Positions 1-12,395 of a stretch of DNA of 64,000 bases are shown piece after piece. Source of the DNA: Combretum micranthum (taxonomy: Eukaryota; Streptophyta; Magnoliopsida; Myrtales; Combretaceae); NCBI GenBank assembly GCA_024138025.1, contig JAMXBD010001599.1, forward strand, positions 62,001-126,000. The letters are read 5' to 3'. How positions within the stretch are numbered: position 1 is the first letter of the stretch; every line of letters begins with the position of its first letter. The notes under the pieces were generated by a model. The model was given only the letters and a program-made list of their open reading frames with translations, did not search any database and was not told the DNA's origin. A program made the translations under genes and the position numbers.

Positions 1-332
1 GATCAATTTAATACTTAAAAAATTTTAAAATTAATAAATTTAAAGCTTAAAAAAACTTATGACATTATGACTTTTATGAACTATTATGGATATACACGAA
101 TAATACCAAAAGTATGATCTTGTCGATTTTAAGAGGAAACTTTAACTACCGTTATGGGATCATAAGATTCTTTTACACAGTATGCGAATTGCTTTAACGA
201 TAAGGAAGACGAATTATGCAAGAACATCAGTAGTCTCCGGCAGGGGAATTACCAAGACCGAGCCACGGGCAACATAAGTCAATTTCTTATAGGAGCAAAA
301 TAATTAAACGTTAATCTTACGAATCATACGTA
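1..332. other. gene-free AT-rich flank
   Basis: No coding frame, RNA gene or clear repeat boundary is visible. A slightly more GC-rich patch lies around 200-285 in otherwise AT-rich DNA. I cannot assign it. Confidence 0.5.
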
Positions 333-615
333 AATTTTAGTAAAATATATAATTAGATACTTAAATTTTAAAAATTAATTAATTCAATATTTAATTTTTA
401 AAATTAATTAATTTAATATCTAAAAAACTTTAAAATTGATTAATTTAGTATGTAAAAGAATTTGATGAAGGTACTATAAACATATAAATATAGTTCTTTC
501 ACATACTAAATTAATCAATTTTAAAGTTTAGTACTAAATAGATAAACTTCAAAATTAAATGCCTAATTGATAAAATTCAAAATTCAAGTATCTAATTATA
601 TATTTTACTAAAAAT
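333..615. repeat. foldback MITE-like inverted repeat
   Basis: Two arms of roughly 130 bp face each other. The outer parts (about 333-400 and 545-615) share the run 'gtaaaatatataattagata' in inverted order. The inner parts (about 425-460 and 495-530) are almost perfect complements around a loop of about 35 bases. Full-length hairpins like this are typical of small non-autonomous Mutator-type or foldback elements. No transposase is present and no target duplication could be fixed. Transcripts would fold into a long hairpin. Confidence 0.65.
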
Positions 616-650
616 TAGATATTATTTGTGATATTAACCCAACAATGCAT

Positions 651-699
651 CGATTCTCGTGCGGTAATAACCCAATAATTAATTGATTCTCGTGCGGTA
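651..699. repeat. short direct repeat, two copies
   Basis: The run 'gattctcgtgcggta' occurs twice, at about 652-666 and 685-699, 33 bases apart, each next to an 'aacccaa'-like stretch. It is a local tandem duplication of unknown role. Confidence 0.6.
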
Positions 700-2930
700 G
701 AACTCAGAAGTCTTCATATTTGTTGATAGATAGTCATAAGATTATGGATAAGATTAAACTAGTTGTTTTCAACTGGGAGAATGGATTATTATACCATCAG
801 TGATGACATATGATTGAGCAAAGCATTAATTATAAAGTTTGATTTGGTTATTTGTTTTTTATTAATCTATGTCCAAGAGGTTTTTCGACATCCGAACTAA
901 ATCACTTTGCTTCTTCTTTAAGTAAATTAAAAGTATATTTTTTTTATATTAATTTCATCTGTGCTTAGCCTTCTATCTTTAAAACTGAATGTATTGAACA
1001 ATTAATTTTTTTTAAATTTATATTAGACTCCTTATGATCATTTTGTCCTTAATATATTCTTTCATTATTTCAGTAACCTTTTGATATTCATTTATGGGAA
1101 AAATATAGGATCTAAAAGCACCAATTATAAAAATTTAAAGATTAAAAAAAAAGGAAACTAAAAACATTTAAAATAAATACTAGCAAATCATAAATTTGTT
1201 GTGCCTATAATAGTAATGTGAAACTAAACTTTTAAAACTTTGGGAACTTTTATAATTCCACCAAGGACACGATACATTCAATTATCTAACAATTAAAATA
1301 TATATAATTGATATTAAGTATCTTAATGATGTAATTACAATTGGTATGAATATCAACTTTTACATAATTGATGAAATCGGTTCCGTAAGAAAATATCACG
1401 GGACCAAGAAATTCACCCATAAAGTTAATATGTCTTTTACTATAAAGAGAATAGTATATAATAAATTAATATATTTCCTATTGCAGCATAAGTAATTTAC
1501 TATTTTTATCTAACTTTAATTTAGATTTCCATTTAAGGATATATATAAAAAAGTTAAAACTATTATAATTTATTAGTATTTTCTTAGTTGCAAACAATTG
1601 ATAACATTTGTGCTTAATTTTAATTTATTTATCTCCTTGATTGATAGTGGCATAACTAAAACTAGTAGTGGCAACATAAAATTCAACACAAAACAATTGA
1701 AAATAGAATTATAGAGAAAAATATAAGACGCATTATAGCACACGATATGAATATGTGATTATAACATAAATAAACATAATTATTTTATAATTTTATTGCA
1801 TAATTGTTACTTTTTGTAATCAACTCTGTCTATATATGCAATTAACTACCTAAAATTTAAAATTTTCAATTTAATACATAAATTTTACGCTTTTTTTCGG
1901 TTGATTACCTGAATTTTACCGAATTTTATCAAATTTTACAATTAACCCTCATTTGGTATTATAAATAACCTAAATATATTGAAAGTAATAAATTGATATT
2001 TTTAAATTTTGGATAGTTAATTAGATAATTTTTGTAAAATTAATTATAAATTATTTATGATTTATAATTAATTTATGTATTTTAGCATCACAAAGACAAA
2101 GCGAAAACATAAATACAACTTGTTAAAATAACATTAGATGTCAAATTTAATATCTGAACTTTGTAGGAAAAATTCAATTTAAAACTAAACTTTATAATAA
2201 TGAATTTAATACTCAAAATGATTCTTTTTAGTACCTCATTAGCTATTAACATTATTTTCTCTGTTTGCAAAGGCAAAAGAGACACCATATGATTGAATTT
2301 TTACCATTGTTACATCACCATTTAATACAAATAGATTGTTTTTACTTCAAAATTCAAATAACAAATTAAATCTTTATACAAATTTTATATACCAAATTTG
2401 GTATTTTTCCAAAAACAATCAACTAACTAAAAAAACAATTTTAACTTTTAAGTTAGCAAATCTGCATTAAGCTAAAACGTAAGACTCTAATTACAAAAGA
2501 TTCCTAGACTCAAATTTTCTTTCTTCTTCGTTTTCACTTTTTAATCTTAAGAATCTAACATATTCTGACATTGTTAAAGCAACGATGAATCAATGGCGCG
2601 ACGATGAACTCACCACTTTTGGTAAATTAGTATTAGCATTATTATAGTATCATTTTTAAATCAAATCAATACTCAATTAATATAAATATAATATTAATAA
2701 AAAATTAATAATTTTATATATAAGCTGATCAAACTAAACTAATACTAAATTAATACTAACTCGATAACTAAAACAAAAATTCGAGGGTAGAAGTTTTCCA
2801 AACTCGTTGTTCCGTTTGCTAAGAAACAGAAACCTTAGAAAAAATGCCTTTTCATTTTCTTCAATTTACCCATTCCAACTAACAAAACACAGTCCGGCAA
2901 TCGAGAAACAGTGAAAGAAGAGGATGGAGG
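700..2930. other. gene-free intergenic DNA
   Basis: AT-rich DNA with stops in all frames and no domain-like peptide. Stretches near 1840-2060 and 2130-2240 have the 'acctaaaatttaaaattttcaatttaatac' style of decayed MITE termini, but no clean element can be bounded. The short open frame at 2088-2288 is hydrophobic low-complexity noise. Confidence 0.5.
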
Positions 2931-2935
2931 AGACT

Positions 2936-2943
2936 TTATAAAG
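2936..2943 (+). promoter_or_regulatory. possible TATA box of the kinase gene
   Basis: 'ttataaag' lies about 290 bases upstream of the kinase start codon. It is the best TATA-like match in the expected region, but in DNA this AT-rich such matches are common, so this is only a suggestion. Confidence 0.25.
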
Positions 2944-3024
2944 AATACAAGTCAAACATGTGATGCTCTTTTTGCTTTCACATCCACACATTTTATTAAT
3001 TTCATTTCAAAAATATATTTAAAA

Positions 3025-3042
3025 AGAAGAAGAAGAAGAAGA
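3025..3042 (+). repeat. (GAA)n microsatellite
   Basis: A run of GAA triplets in the leader or promoter of the kinase gene. About 125 bases further on lies a complementary CTT run (3166-3193), so the two could pair in a transcript covering both. Confidence 0.85.
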
Positions 3043-3165
3043 AAACAACTAGTTGGAAAATCCTTAAAAATGTAACAAAAAAAAACATGCCCATAATTTT
3101 TGTTAAAGATTGACATGAATTGTACTCAAAACCATAATCTTAATTCCTTCTGCCCTCCACCCTGT

Positions 3166-3193
3166 TTCTTCTTCTTCTTCTTCTTCTTCTTCC
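3166..3193 (+). repeat. (CTT)n microsatellite in 5' leader
   Basis: About nine CTT/TTC units end roughly 30 bases before the kinase ATG. Pyrimidine-rich CTT tracts are frequent in plant 5' leaders and are often polymorphic. Confidence 0.9.
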
Positions 3194-3225
3194 TTGTTTA
3201 TTCATAAGTTTAAGAGAGAAATCAG

Positions 3226-6200
3226 ATGGGAATATGCTATGGTACTCCTCACTACCCAACTCCGAGTTTTACAGGCTACCTCAGACCAGGTATTATATTG
3301 TTTTTCATTTCTTGTTTTAACTTTTTTCTACATTTAATGTTAAAGTTCAGACCTCTAATGCCTGTTCTTAGTTGGGTTCTGTTCATTTTTCAATTTGAGA
3401 ATGTGAATTCTGTCAAAGTTTTGATCTTTAATTCATATTCCATATCGTGTTTTGTTCATTTTTTTTGTTTTAGAATGTGGATCTTACTCTTTTTGTTACT
3501 ATTCTTTGTGCAAAAATGTGCTTTTACTATAACTGGTTGATTTTGCATTAGAAAAGTTGTTATTTCGATGTTCAGCTGGAAGCTTTGATGTCCAGTTTGA
3601 CCCTAGGTTGTGTTATAACAGGAATAGTAATTGCTTCTCTGAGTATTGTTGCTTAAGTTTGTTATAACAGAATTTTAGAATTCAGCTAAATAAAGGGGCT
3701 TTATTTGAACCTCGGTGCTTGGTTCGAGTGTTGGTAACTTAAGATAGCTGAACTGCCAATTGGCTTGCTTATTTGTTGCTGAATAAAGGGAGAAATAAGT
3801 TCTTGTTTAAGCTAAATGATTTCGGATTTGACTTAATACTTCGGTAAATAACAGGAATTGACGCTTCGCTGACAATTAGCAGCACATCGTCTTCTGAGGC
3901 TGGTGAAAGCAGGAGTTTTGGAGCAGTGTCTAATGGAGAATACCCCAGTGAGGGAACTGTTCCTGAATCGAATGCAAGGGTGTTCACTCTCATGGAATTG
4001 AGGTCTGCAACGAAGAACTTTAGAAATGATACCTTTCTTGGGGAGGGGGGTTTTGGTAAGGTCTTTAAAGGATACCTTGATGAGAAGGTGCCTTCACAAG
4101 GCAGAAGCAAGACTGCAATCGCCATAAAAAAGTTGAAACCTGAGAGTGTGCAGGGATTCATGGAATGGAGGGTAATGTAGATTCTGTTTGAAAATCTTCA
4201 GTTATTTGTCTCTGTACTTTGATCCCTCCACATTGCTCTGCTTCTTTGTCATGTTTTCATTTGTTTGTTTGGTTCGTTGGTTTGCATCGGTTTGGCATCC
4301 GTTCCATGTCTATTTCAATTGGACTATTTATTAAAAATAGATACAAATGAAAAATAGATATTTTTATTATTCACAAACAGACTTTACAGATCAGATAAAG
4401 ATAAAATATAAATGTAAATCAAATACAAGTAAGATACAGATGGAAAAAATAATAATAAAATAAAACCATCCAACTCCGCACATCTTGAGCATAGCTTTCA
4501 GGTTGAAATAGCATTGTTTTGCAGGACCACTTCATCAAGTTGAGGTTTAGCTCTTGTCAATCTCTTCATTTATTTGTTTGCATAAAACTAGCATAGCATC
4601 AGCCTTTATCTTGATGTAGGAAACTTTTGGTTGCTGTTGTTATTAAATGGTTATTTTTGTCATTACCTCTTCATATGGATTAATGGAAAAAGAATTGCTA
4701 AGCCAGAACGTTTCTGAATATATGCTGTGCCTCTTAGAAGTGACTACCTATTCAAGATCAATAATGTGATCAAGCTCCCTTAGCAGAGTTTACTTGTGGT
4801 TCTGAAGTTTCTATTAATTAATGGCCTATCAAATTCTATGGGTGTGTTGTCTGCTTCATTGTATCTAAATGCATCTCCTTTGGTCCGTACCTGTTTTTTA
4901 TTAGTTAATCAATATCTTAAGATAACTTTCATTTGGAAAAGATATTGAGAATCACATTATCTCATTATTGCTAAATACAATGTTTTGCTGAAGAAGACTT
5001 ATAGAGTTGTTATTTATTTGTTTCCAAGAACAAAATGTGTTACTATATAAAAGGAGGAGAAAAAGAAAAGGTGGTGGCTAAGTGAATAAATTGGTTGGCC
5101 AACCTTAAATAATGGCAGAAAGTCATAAAATGAATTTAAGATGTTGATGCTCACAAAGGAGCATCATGAAGTTATGTGCTTTATTATCATGGAAGTTTTG
5201 ATAGAATTTTTGCAATACTTCATGTGAGGTTTAGCTTCAACAGTAATGTGCAATATTCATATAATTCTATCCCTGAGTCTTCCATTGAATTTTCACTGCA
5301 ATGTTAATATTTATGTATGAGGTAAATGCAAGAAACTCAATAAAAAAAGAGTGAAAAAGTTATGTAAAGTTTTTAACTAGTTAACAACCATGGAAAGTTC
5401 CCTGTCAGTTGGTATTTATATATTTAGGATAAAACATCATAATATCATTAATGCTTATAGTTAATAATTGCCCCTAAGCTTAGCAGTAGCTTGCGAAAAT
5501 TAACAATTTTTTTAAACCTTTCTTTAAATTAATTTTAGCTATAGACTATATTAGTATAATACCAAGTATTATCAACTTATTTGCTAGAAGAGGATGGTTC
5601 GTGCTTCAGGCAGGTCAATGCAATTAGCAGGTCAATTTCTTCAGCCTTAATGAGTTAGTCTTCTAATAGAATAATTGTGCATGTGAAGAAAAATTTAGCA
5701 TCAGAGGATAATTGTTTAACTTCTTCAAATGAAAAATTCATGTCTGCAACCTAGGCTGATGCACATTGGTGGCATGTCCACTAGTGTGCCTTACATACAA
5801 GCATAGCAGAACAAGTCAGTAATAATGATCAATCCTTTTTATAATGGTCCACTTTTTGTACATTTATATATGATTGCGGTACTTATGCAATGTGGATAAT
5901 TATATGTCATGGGTCAAAATTTGAACACCATTTCATGCATTGGTTGTCTTTCTTGCCTCAAAGATTCTTCAGCTCTCTGACAACACACAGATACAGGAGT
6001 GGGCAAAGAACCGTTGTACTAGCTCCTAATGGCAATTTTATATGAAACAGAGCCTCTTAATCAGCTTTTCGTATTCTTATATGTTTGTGTCAATTTTCTG
6101 CAGTCTGAGGTGAATTTTCTTGGCAGCCTGTCTCATCCTAACATTGTCAGGCTCTTGGGTTATTGCTGGGAGGAAAATGCACTACTTCTTGTATATGAGT

Positions 6201-7459
6201 TCATGCCAAAGGGTACCCTTAAAAATCAACTATTTGGAAGTAAGTCCCACATATGTTGTAGTCTTCCATCATGAGCTGTCTCCTGTGCATGAGTTATCAA
6301 CTCAAGCGTGGAACTTTTCTTTGTATAAGTGAAATCAGAGTGATTTTCCTGGTGCAGGGGGCGCATCTATTAAACCACTTTCATGGAAAACACGGCTGAA
6401 GATTGCAATAGGAGCAGCCAGAGGACTTGATTTCTTACATGGACTAGAAAAGCATATCATCTGCAGAGATTTCAAGCCCTCTAATATACTTTTAGATGGG
6501 GTTAAGTCTAAGTTCTGCCAACCATAAGCATTCTGAAAGAGATTCACAATTTTTATTGAGTAGAATGACATCTACAATATTGCTTGCTATATTTTATTTT
6601 TCCATTGGCCTCTTTTGTGAACTCTCAGCCAAACAGAGCAGGACTAGTCATTTGACAAAATGATAATCTTTGTTTTCGAACTCTGGCCATATTGTGGAAT
6701 AGCACCACAATTAGCTATTTTAGAGTAATGCCACTAACCTATTTTCAGTGGTCAGTTGACGACATTGTTACATTGAACTGTCCAGAGTCTAATACATACA
6801 TCGCTCTAACCTTTACATGAGCTAATTTGGCTGTTTCTAACAAGTGTGTGCTTCCTTTTCTGGATACAGAACTACAATGCGAAAATATCAGATTTTGGCT
6901 TGGCAAAACAAGGTCCTGAAGGTGATCGTTCACATGTATCCACACGCATCATCGGAACTTTTGGCTACGCTGCTCCTGAGTATATAGCAACTGGTATTTG
7001 ATGAACCCTTTGTTATATCATATACTTAATTATAAGTGCCAACTGCTAGCCAAAGTCAGAAGCAAGCTTCTGGTCTTGGTTTGGCAATTTGAAAAGCCCT
7101 ATTTGATGTGAGTGATCATTGAATGATTTTTTCTTTTCTGTTGCTTTATAGGGCATTTATATGTAAAAAGTGATGTTTATAGTTATGGCGTTGTTTTGGT
7201 TGAGCTATTGACGGGATTACGTGCATTTGATCCAAACCGTCCAGCCAAGCAGACATATCTGGTGGAGTGGGTTAAACCAAACCTTTCTAAAAGAAAATTG
7301 ACAAGGGTAATGGACTCCCATTTGGCAGGGCGTTACCCTTTAGCAGATGCACTGGAAGTAGCAGCACTGGCGTTCCAATGTCTTCGGTCTGATCCGAAAG
7401 CTCGGCCATCAATGAGAGAAGTCGTGGAAAAGTTGGAAAACATTGCTGGTCCCCAGTGA
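3226..7459 (+). CDS. receptor-like cytoplasmic kinase (RLCK-VII/PBL type), six exons
   Basis: Predicted membrane-anchored Ser/Thr kinase of the RLCK-VII (PBS1-like) group, which relays signals from surface receptors, often in immunity. Exons inferred from GT-AG sites and frame: 3226-3289, 3855-4171, 6104-6239, 6358-6500, 6870-6993, 7152-7459; together they give one open frame of 363 codons plus TGA. The protein starts MGICYG: Gly2 fits N-myristoylation and Cys4 palmitoylation. Visible kinase motifs: glycine loop GEGGFG (84-89), Lys113 in AIKKL, a Glu in SEVNFLG (129), catalytic CRDFKPSN (Asp210), DFG (228-230), and [10 protein letters not shown] with APE at 255-257. The length is slightly short of many PBL proteins because both tails are brief. 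The residue before the catalytic RD is Cys, where Tyr is usual in this group. All core residues are present, so it should be active. The exact PBL orthologue cannot be named from here. Confidence 0.93.
4172..6103 (+). other. long second intron of the kinase gene
   Basis: The 1.9-kb intron runs from the GT after the codon for Arg127 to the 'ttttctgcag' acceptor. It is AT-rich and has no nested open frame of note. The other introns are 118-565 bases. Nothing that looks like a complete transposon could be bounded in it. Confidence 0.8.
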
Positions 7460-8184
7460 AAATTATCGAACCACAATTCTTTATATTACGCACATCGCAG
7501 AGACCACAATGGTGCCGGCGTTCTTTATTAATCTCCACACATTTGCAGCGTTAGAGAACCCCTGGCCGAGTGAGATGCTCATTTGTTGATTTCCTTGTAC
7601 ATGTTATGATCTGAGCTTGAGCTTTTCCATATCTTGAGCTTCTTCAATATAACAGATGGAAGTTCTTTTTGTATTTTTTAGCCGCAGGGTTGTAATTATC
7701 ATAACAAGCAGTTGTATCTAGGACTATGTACCATATTGTCCATATTCTTTGCGTTATTGTTGGAAAAGAACTCATGCTACATCATCACGCCGAGCGCAAT
7801 CAGTAGTTTGCACTAGAAGATCAAGGTAGAAAGCAGGATGATTCTAAGCTTCATGAATTTTGCTTTGATTTTGAAGAGCTGTCTTTGTTCATTTCTTGTG
7901 GGTATACCTTCATTTATGTTGTGCTTTCTGATGGCAACTTCTGGGAAGAAGAGCAGGAGTTGCTGGTAAGGGTTTTAAAAGCTTAAACTTGTTAGATAAG
8001 GTGGTATTCGAGCTTAATCTAATATTGTGGAGCTGAACTCTATGATATCAGAATTTGATCGCAGAGTTTGATCTCGATGTTGAATCCCTGCACTAGCGTT
8101 TCGCTACTATCTAGTAGCCTAATTTTGTAGCAGGTTTATAAAAACTTGTAACATATTTGCAAGTTTAAATTTTTAGATAAGCTC
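7460..8184 (+). other. 3' UTR and downstream spacer of the kinase gene
   Basis: T-rich DNA after the TGA, consistent with a 3' untranslated region over the first 200-300 bases. No poly(A) signal stands out strongly. No further gene is seen before the MITE at 8193. Confidence 0.5.
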
Positions 8185-8192
8185 ATTGTAGG

Positions 8193-8630
8193 TAGACATC
8201 GGCACGGTTCGGTCAGTTCCGGATCCGAACCAGAACAGCCAGAGCCGGGACGGTTCACGGTTCCACGGAATCGTCGGTTCTAACGGTTCCGGTTCCGGTT
8301 CCACGTGAACCGTGAACCATGTTTATTCTTCTTCTTCTTTCTTCTTTTTTTTTTTTTTTAAACAGACCGACCCCCTATACCCCCACCCCCTCCTCTCCTT
8401 CTCTCCCTATACCATTCCGTATTCTGTGTGCGTGTTTTTTTTTTTTTTTTTTTTGCGGGTCGGAACAGGTGGAACCACCGGCTCCGCGTGACGAACCGCT
8501 AACACCCACCGGTTCCGATGGGTCCTTAGGCGGTTCATAACCGTCCCCAACAAGGCGGTTTCCGGGTACGAAACCACTGAGGACGATTTGGAGCGATTCG
8601 CGGTTCAGAATCACTCCATGGTGATGTCTA
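8193..8630. mobile_element. 438-bp hAT-type MITE
   Basis: Both ends begin TAGACATC reading inward (left TAGACATCGGCACGG, right TAGACATCACCATGG). Identical 8-bp direct repeats ATTGTAGG flank it at 8185-8192 and 8631-8638, the size typical of hAT transposition. The interior is unusually GC-rich and full of GGTTC/GAACC motifs in both orientations, as in hAT subterminal transposase-binding repeats. It codes for nothing, so it needs a transposase supplied elsewhere. Confidence 0.88.
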
Positions 8631-8638
8631 ATTGTAGG

Positions 8639-10730
8639 GTTCAACAATTGTAGATTTATAAAAACTTATAACTATCATCATCACATACACAGGAGCACCA
8701 CTTTCTATCACTTATTTCTTACTTTAAAACCTCAATCCATTAAATTATGCCATGCATATCAATTTTTTCAATCAATTCTACAACTAAATCATGAGGATAT
8801 TACATGTATAATATAGCTTTAACAAAAAATTCCATAAAATCAAATTGTAGAAAAAAAATGTACGAGAATAGTGTTGTTGTGCGGCATCTTAGAGGTGTGG
8901 TACAAATTTTTTTAAAACTTACATGTGTATTGCATGTTGTTTGTGCGATTCACCTTGAACATGTATTATATAATCAACGAGTGATACACATATAATAAAA
9001 CATGTATTATTCATTGGTCATGCGATATAGGGTGGAAACTTGCATCACACAACAATTATGCGATACACAAGCTTCTAAATTTGTTTTTTCCTAAGAGGTT
9101 AAGACATTATATACCTACTCAAAAATAAGATACAAGTATAAAATATTTATATCTTTATTCAAGATGAGATATAGCAATATTATTTTGATAATTTTTTTGT
9201 ATAATTTATATTTGTGTATTTAAAAAAAAAAAAAACCTACACGTGTTCCACCCATTAAATCATATTAATGATTTCGAATAATAGGACTCAAATGACCCAC
9301 TTGACGGGAAGAAATCTCGATGATTATAAAATTTCTTCACACTTAATATTTTACTTCTTATATTATAGATAGTTTGTCTCAAATTATCTGACATGGGACT
9401 TCTATATTTTACCTCCTTCAATATTTCCTTCGGAAACTGAAATTTTGCTCAAATTACAATGCATCCCAATCAAGTGAGTTTGGCTTTTCTTTGCTCTTGA
9501 TTGTTGGACTGGAGCTCTTTCCTGTATATATTCTTTGAATTCAAGCAAAATATCTATCAAAAACACACGCACACATGCATAAATATGGTATAAAATCGGA
9601 TTTGAATGAAGCAAAATCAACAATGGCAATACCTATCGAATAAATCTTTTTAAGTCGTGACCCTGAAACGGAAAAGATAACTACTTTTTACATACGGCAC
9701 CACATTAGACGAAAATATATCTAGCTTATCCTATGGAAACAGAACAAGCCCATGATTAATTTTCCTCACGAACAGCACTCTTAGGAGGTTCGTGTCTTTC
9801 CTAATGGAATAATCACAAGTTAAGTACTGTATTTTCAATTTTTAATAACTTGATGTTTTATTTTTAAATTTTGACAAATTAGTGCTCATATTTTCAGAGT
9901 ACATGTGATTCGATATCTATAATAATCATGCACCACCTATTTTATGTTAAGACCTCACCCTCTTTGTCATGTTAACATAAATACCACATGTTTAGCCATG
10001 ATTCCAAGCTCATACGAAGTCTTTCAACTCGGACCCGTTGCTCCATAGAAGTTACTTAAACAGCAAAATGAAGAGGATGCTCAAATCTTGTAGGATATTG
10101 CATTTAAACTTGTATAGTCGGTTAGGCTTCTATGACGGATATGAGAGGACCTTGCTTATCATGGCTTTTGCGACGTCTTTTAATCTAATTTGGTCAACTT
10201 TTGACTGAATGATGGGACAAAGGGAAGTGAAGTGTTTATGCTTTTGAGTTTGGCCAATTTAGATATGAAATTAAATATTTGCCATTTGATACATTAAATT
10301 ATCATTCAATTTAGTATCCCCATTAAATGGATAAAGTTAATAGACGTTATTTTAGGATAAAGAGAAAAAGAAAGTGTTTGTACTTTTTAAGTTTGGACAA
10401 TCTAACATCTCAAATTTCAATTTTCATAATTGAGTGTTTGTACTTTAGCAAAGCACAAATTTAGAATATTTTACCTATTTAATGTTCCTACAAAAAATAA
10501 TTACTTAAATTCTATTTAATCAAAATTATTTACTAAATTAATATTGTAAATTATTGTCGTAAAATCGTGTGTTCAGAAAGTGATATAAAAATCTAACATG
10601 AGAAACTTATAACAACAAAATTGACCATAGCTCAATTAAAAAAAAACAGAGAGAGAGAGTGTGTGTGAAAGTAGAAACAAAGAGGAAAGAGAAAAAGGAC
10701 GGAAAATGTAGAAACAAAGAGCAAAAATTA
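8639..10730. other. gene-free intergenic DNA
   Basis: AT-rich with no credible coding. Segments at about 9830-9990 and 10230-10460 contain repeated phrases like 'ttttgagtttggccaattta' and 'tttaagtttggacaatct', which look like decayed MITE termini in direct orientation. No complete element can be drawn. Confidence 0.5.
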
Positions 10731-10759
10731 TTAGATCAAGTCGCATACTTGAAACTTTT

Positions 10760-10803
10760 GGACAAGATTCAAGATCCACATTGGATCTTGTATCAAAAGT
10801 GGT
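10760..10803. repeat. small hairpin
   Basis: CAAGATCC and GGATCTTG form a perfect 8-bp stem around the loop ACATT, with outer CTTTT and AAAAG extending the pairing after mismatches. It has no T-tract or gene context to suggest a terminator; probably incidental or a MITE remnant. Confidence 0.45.
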
Positions 10804-10916
10804 AGGAATGATATATTTTGTGATGGGTTAATATATTTATGGTAGGTTAAAAAAGTGCTGGGTTAGTATATTTGTGCTAGGTTTATATATTAAGTGATTT
10901 GATGTAATACCAAACC

Positions 10917-11075
10917 AAGAGAGATAGGAGAGAGAAATAAGGTATGAGAGGGGACATGGGAGGGGAGAGAGAGATAAGGGATGAGAGGAGACATGGACAG
11001 CGGGACTGGGATAGAGAAAAAGAGTGAAAGAGATGAGGTAGGACAGAGCCAAAGACAGTGAAAGATGATTAGACA
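10917..11075. repeat. purine-rich degenerate tandem repeat
   Basis: A one-sided purine tract built from variants of 'gagataagggatgagaggagacatgg'; at least two near-copies are visible at about 10930-10965 and 10968-11000. The open frames on the opposite strand are artefacts of the repeat. Confidence 0.55.
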
Positions 11076-11749
11076 TTCCAAAAGAGAAGAAAGGAAACCC
11101 GTATTGTACTCTATTGAGATTTTAAGGCACAATATACTTGAATTTATGCGATCGTACTTAAACTTAATATCACAAGTGTGACATGTGATTTCTGTACAAA
11201 AATCAATATCTCATTTTACATACACGATTTTACAATAAGATTTTGATAATTGATTTTATCTTATTTGTATATTGGTATTATAGCAATGACAAACATGTGT
11301 TAGACCCCACAAATTTACGAATATTAAGTTCATGTGAGTTTGCATCCACGTGGTGAAAATATTAGGCCATAACTCAAGAAGGAAGTGGACTATAACACTT
11401 TTTCCATTTTAATCAAGTTTAATAATCAAGCAATCAATGAATGAGCAAATATATAATAAATAAGTTGCTGGAAAATTAAGAGATGTGGCTAGATAATTAG
11501 GATTAAATCTAGACTTTAAGCCAGCCTTAATCTTCCGAAGTACCTCTAACTAAGATTTCACCACACTATTAATCACACTGACAATGGTGTAAGACCTTAC
11601 TACAATTTGACACTCCCAATTATAAGTGATAGAAAAGCATTCTCTCAATGGAGTTTACACTCACAATTGCACTCGCCATCATAAGAGACAAAGTCTTTTT
11701 TTAATGAATAAGAAAACAAGCGATAAAATTGCAACTGTGACTATTAAGT

Positions 11750-12395
11750 ACCAAGCTCAAAGAGAGAGTCTAACCCAAGAGACTAGTATATTAGGTAGGA
11801 GAGTCTTCCAAACTTAAGTATCCTTCCATAATTTCTTATGGAATTGATGTGTGATCGTAACATTACTTATCCCTTGAAAAGCCAACACCCTTGATTGCCT
11901 ACTTCAAGCGGCCCACTCTGAACGGCTTTTACTCTGATCTTCTTTGCTAGGTAGCCCTTTCCCAAGTCACTTCTTCCTAGATCGCCCATTCCATTGGCAC
12001 CGACACTCTCAACCAAAGCACCAAATATTAGGTACCCAAGCTTAAAGGAAAAGTCAAACCTAAAAGATTAGCCTATCAAGTAAGAGAACCCTGCAAGCTT
12101 AAGTATATTTCCATAATTTCTTGTGGAATTGATGTGAGGTAATAACATTGCACATTCCTTAACAAGCCGACGCCCTCAACGTCCCACATTAAACTGCTTT
12201 CACTCTAGCTTTTTTTTTTTTTTCCCCCCCTACGAGATAACCCTTTTCTAGATCGTCTCTTCCGTTGGCATCAACACTCTCAACGAAAGCTCCAAATATT
12301 AAGTACCAAACCTGAAAAGAGAGCCCAACCCAAAAAAACTAGCTTATTAGATAGGAGAGCCATCCAAGCTTAAATATCGTTCCACAATTTCCAAA
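11750..12395. repeat. tandem repeat of about 290 bp, 2-3 diverged copies
   Basis: The same order of phrases recurs at about 11748, 12028 and 12302: 'taccaagctcaaa', a purine stretch, 'ttaggtaggagag', then 'aagcttaa' and 'ccataatttctt(a/g)tggaattgatgtg' (the last only in copies one and two). The linked motif 'actctcaac(c/g)aaag' recurs at about 12006 and 12270. Copies are clearly diverged. No coding is evident. It may be part of an old element or a local duplication. Confidence 0.65.

Noticed and set aside
3226..3540. A separate 104-codon gene starting at the kinase ATG
   Set aside because: Only the first 64 bases are coding; a GT donor at 3290 and the frame-compatible exon at 3855 show that the rest is intron read-through.
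8319..8647. Open frames on both strands within the GC-rich patch
   Set aside because: They are contained in the non-coding hAT MITE and are produced by its GGTTC and poly(T) composition.
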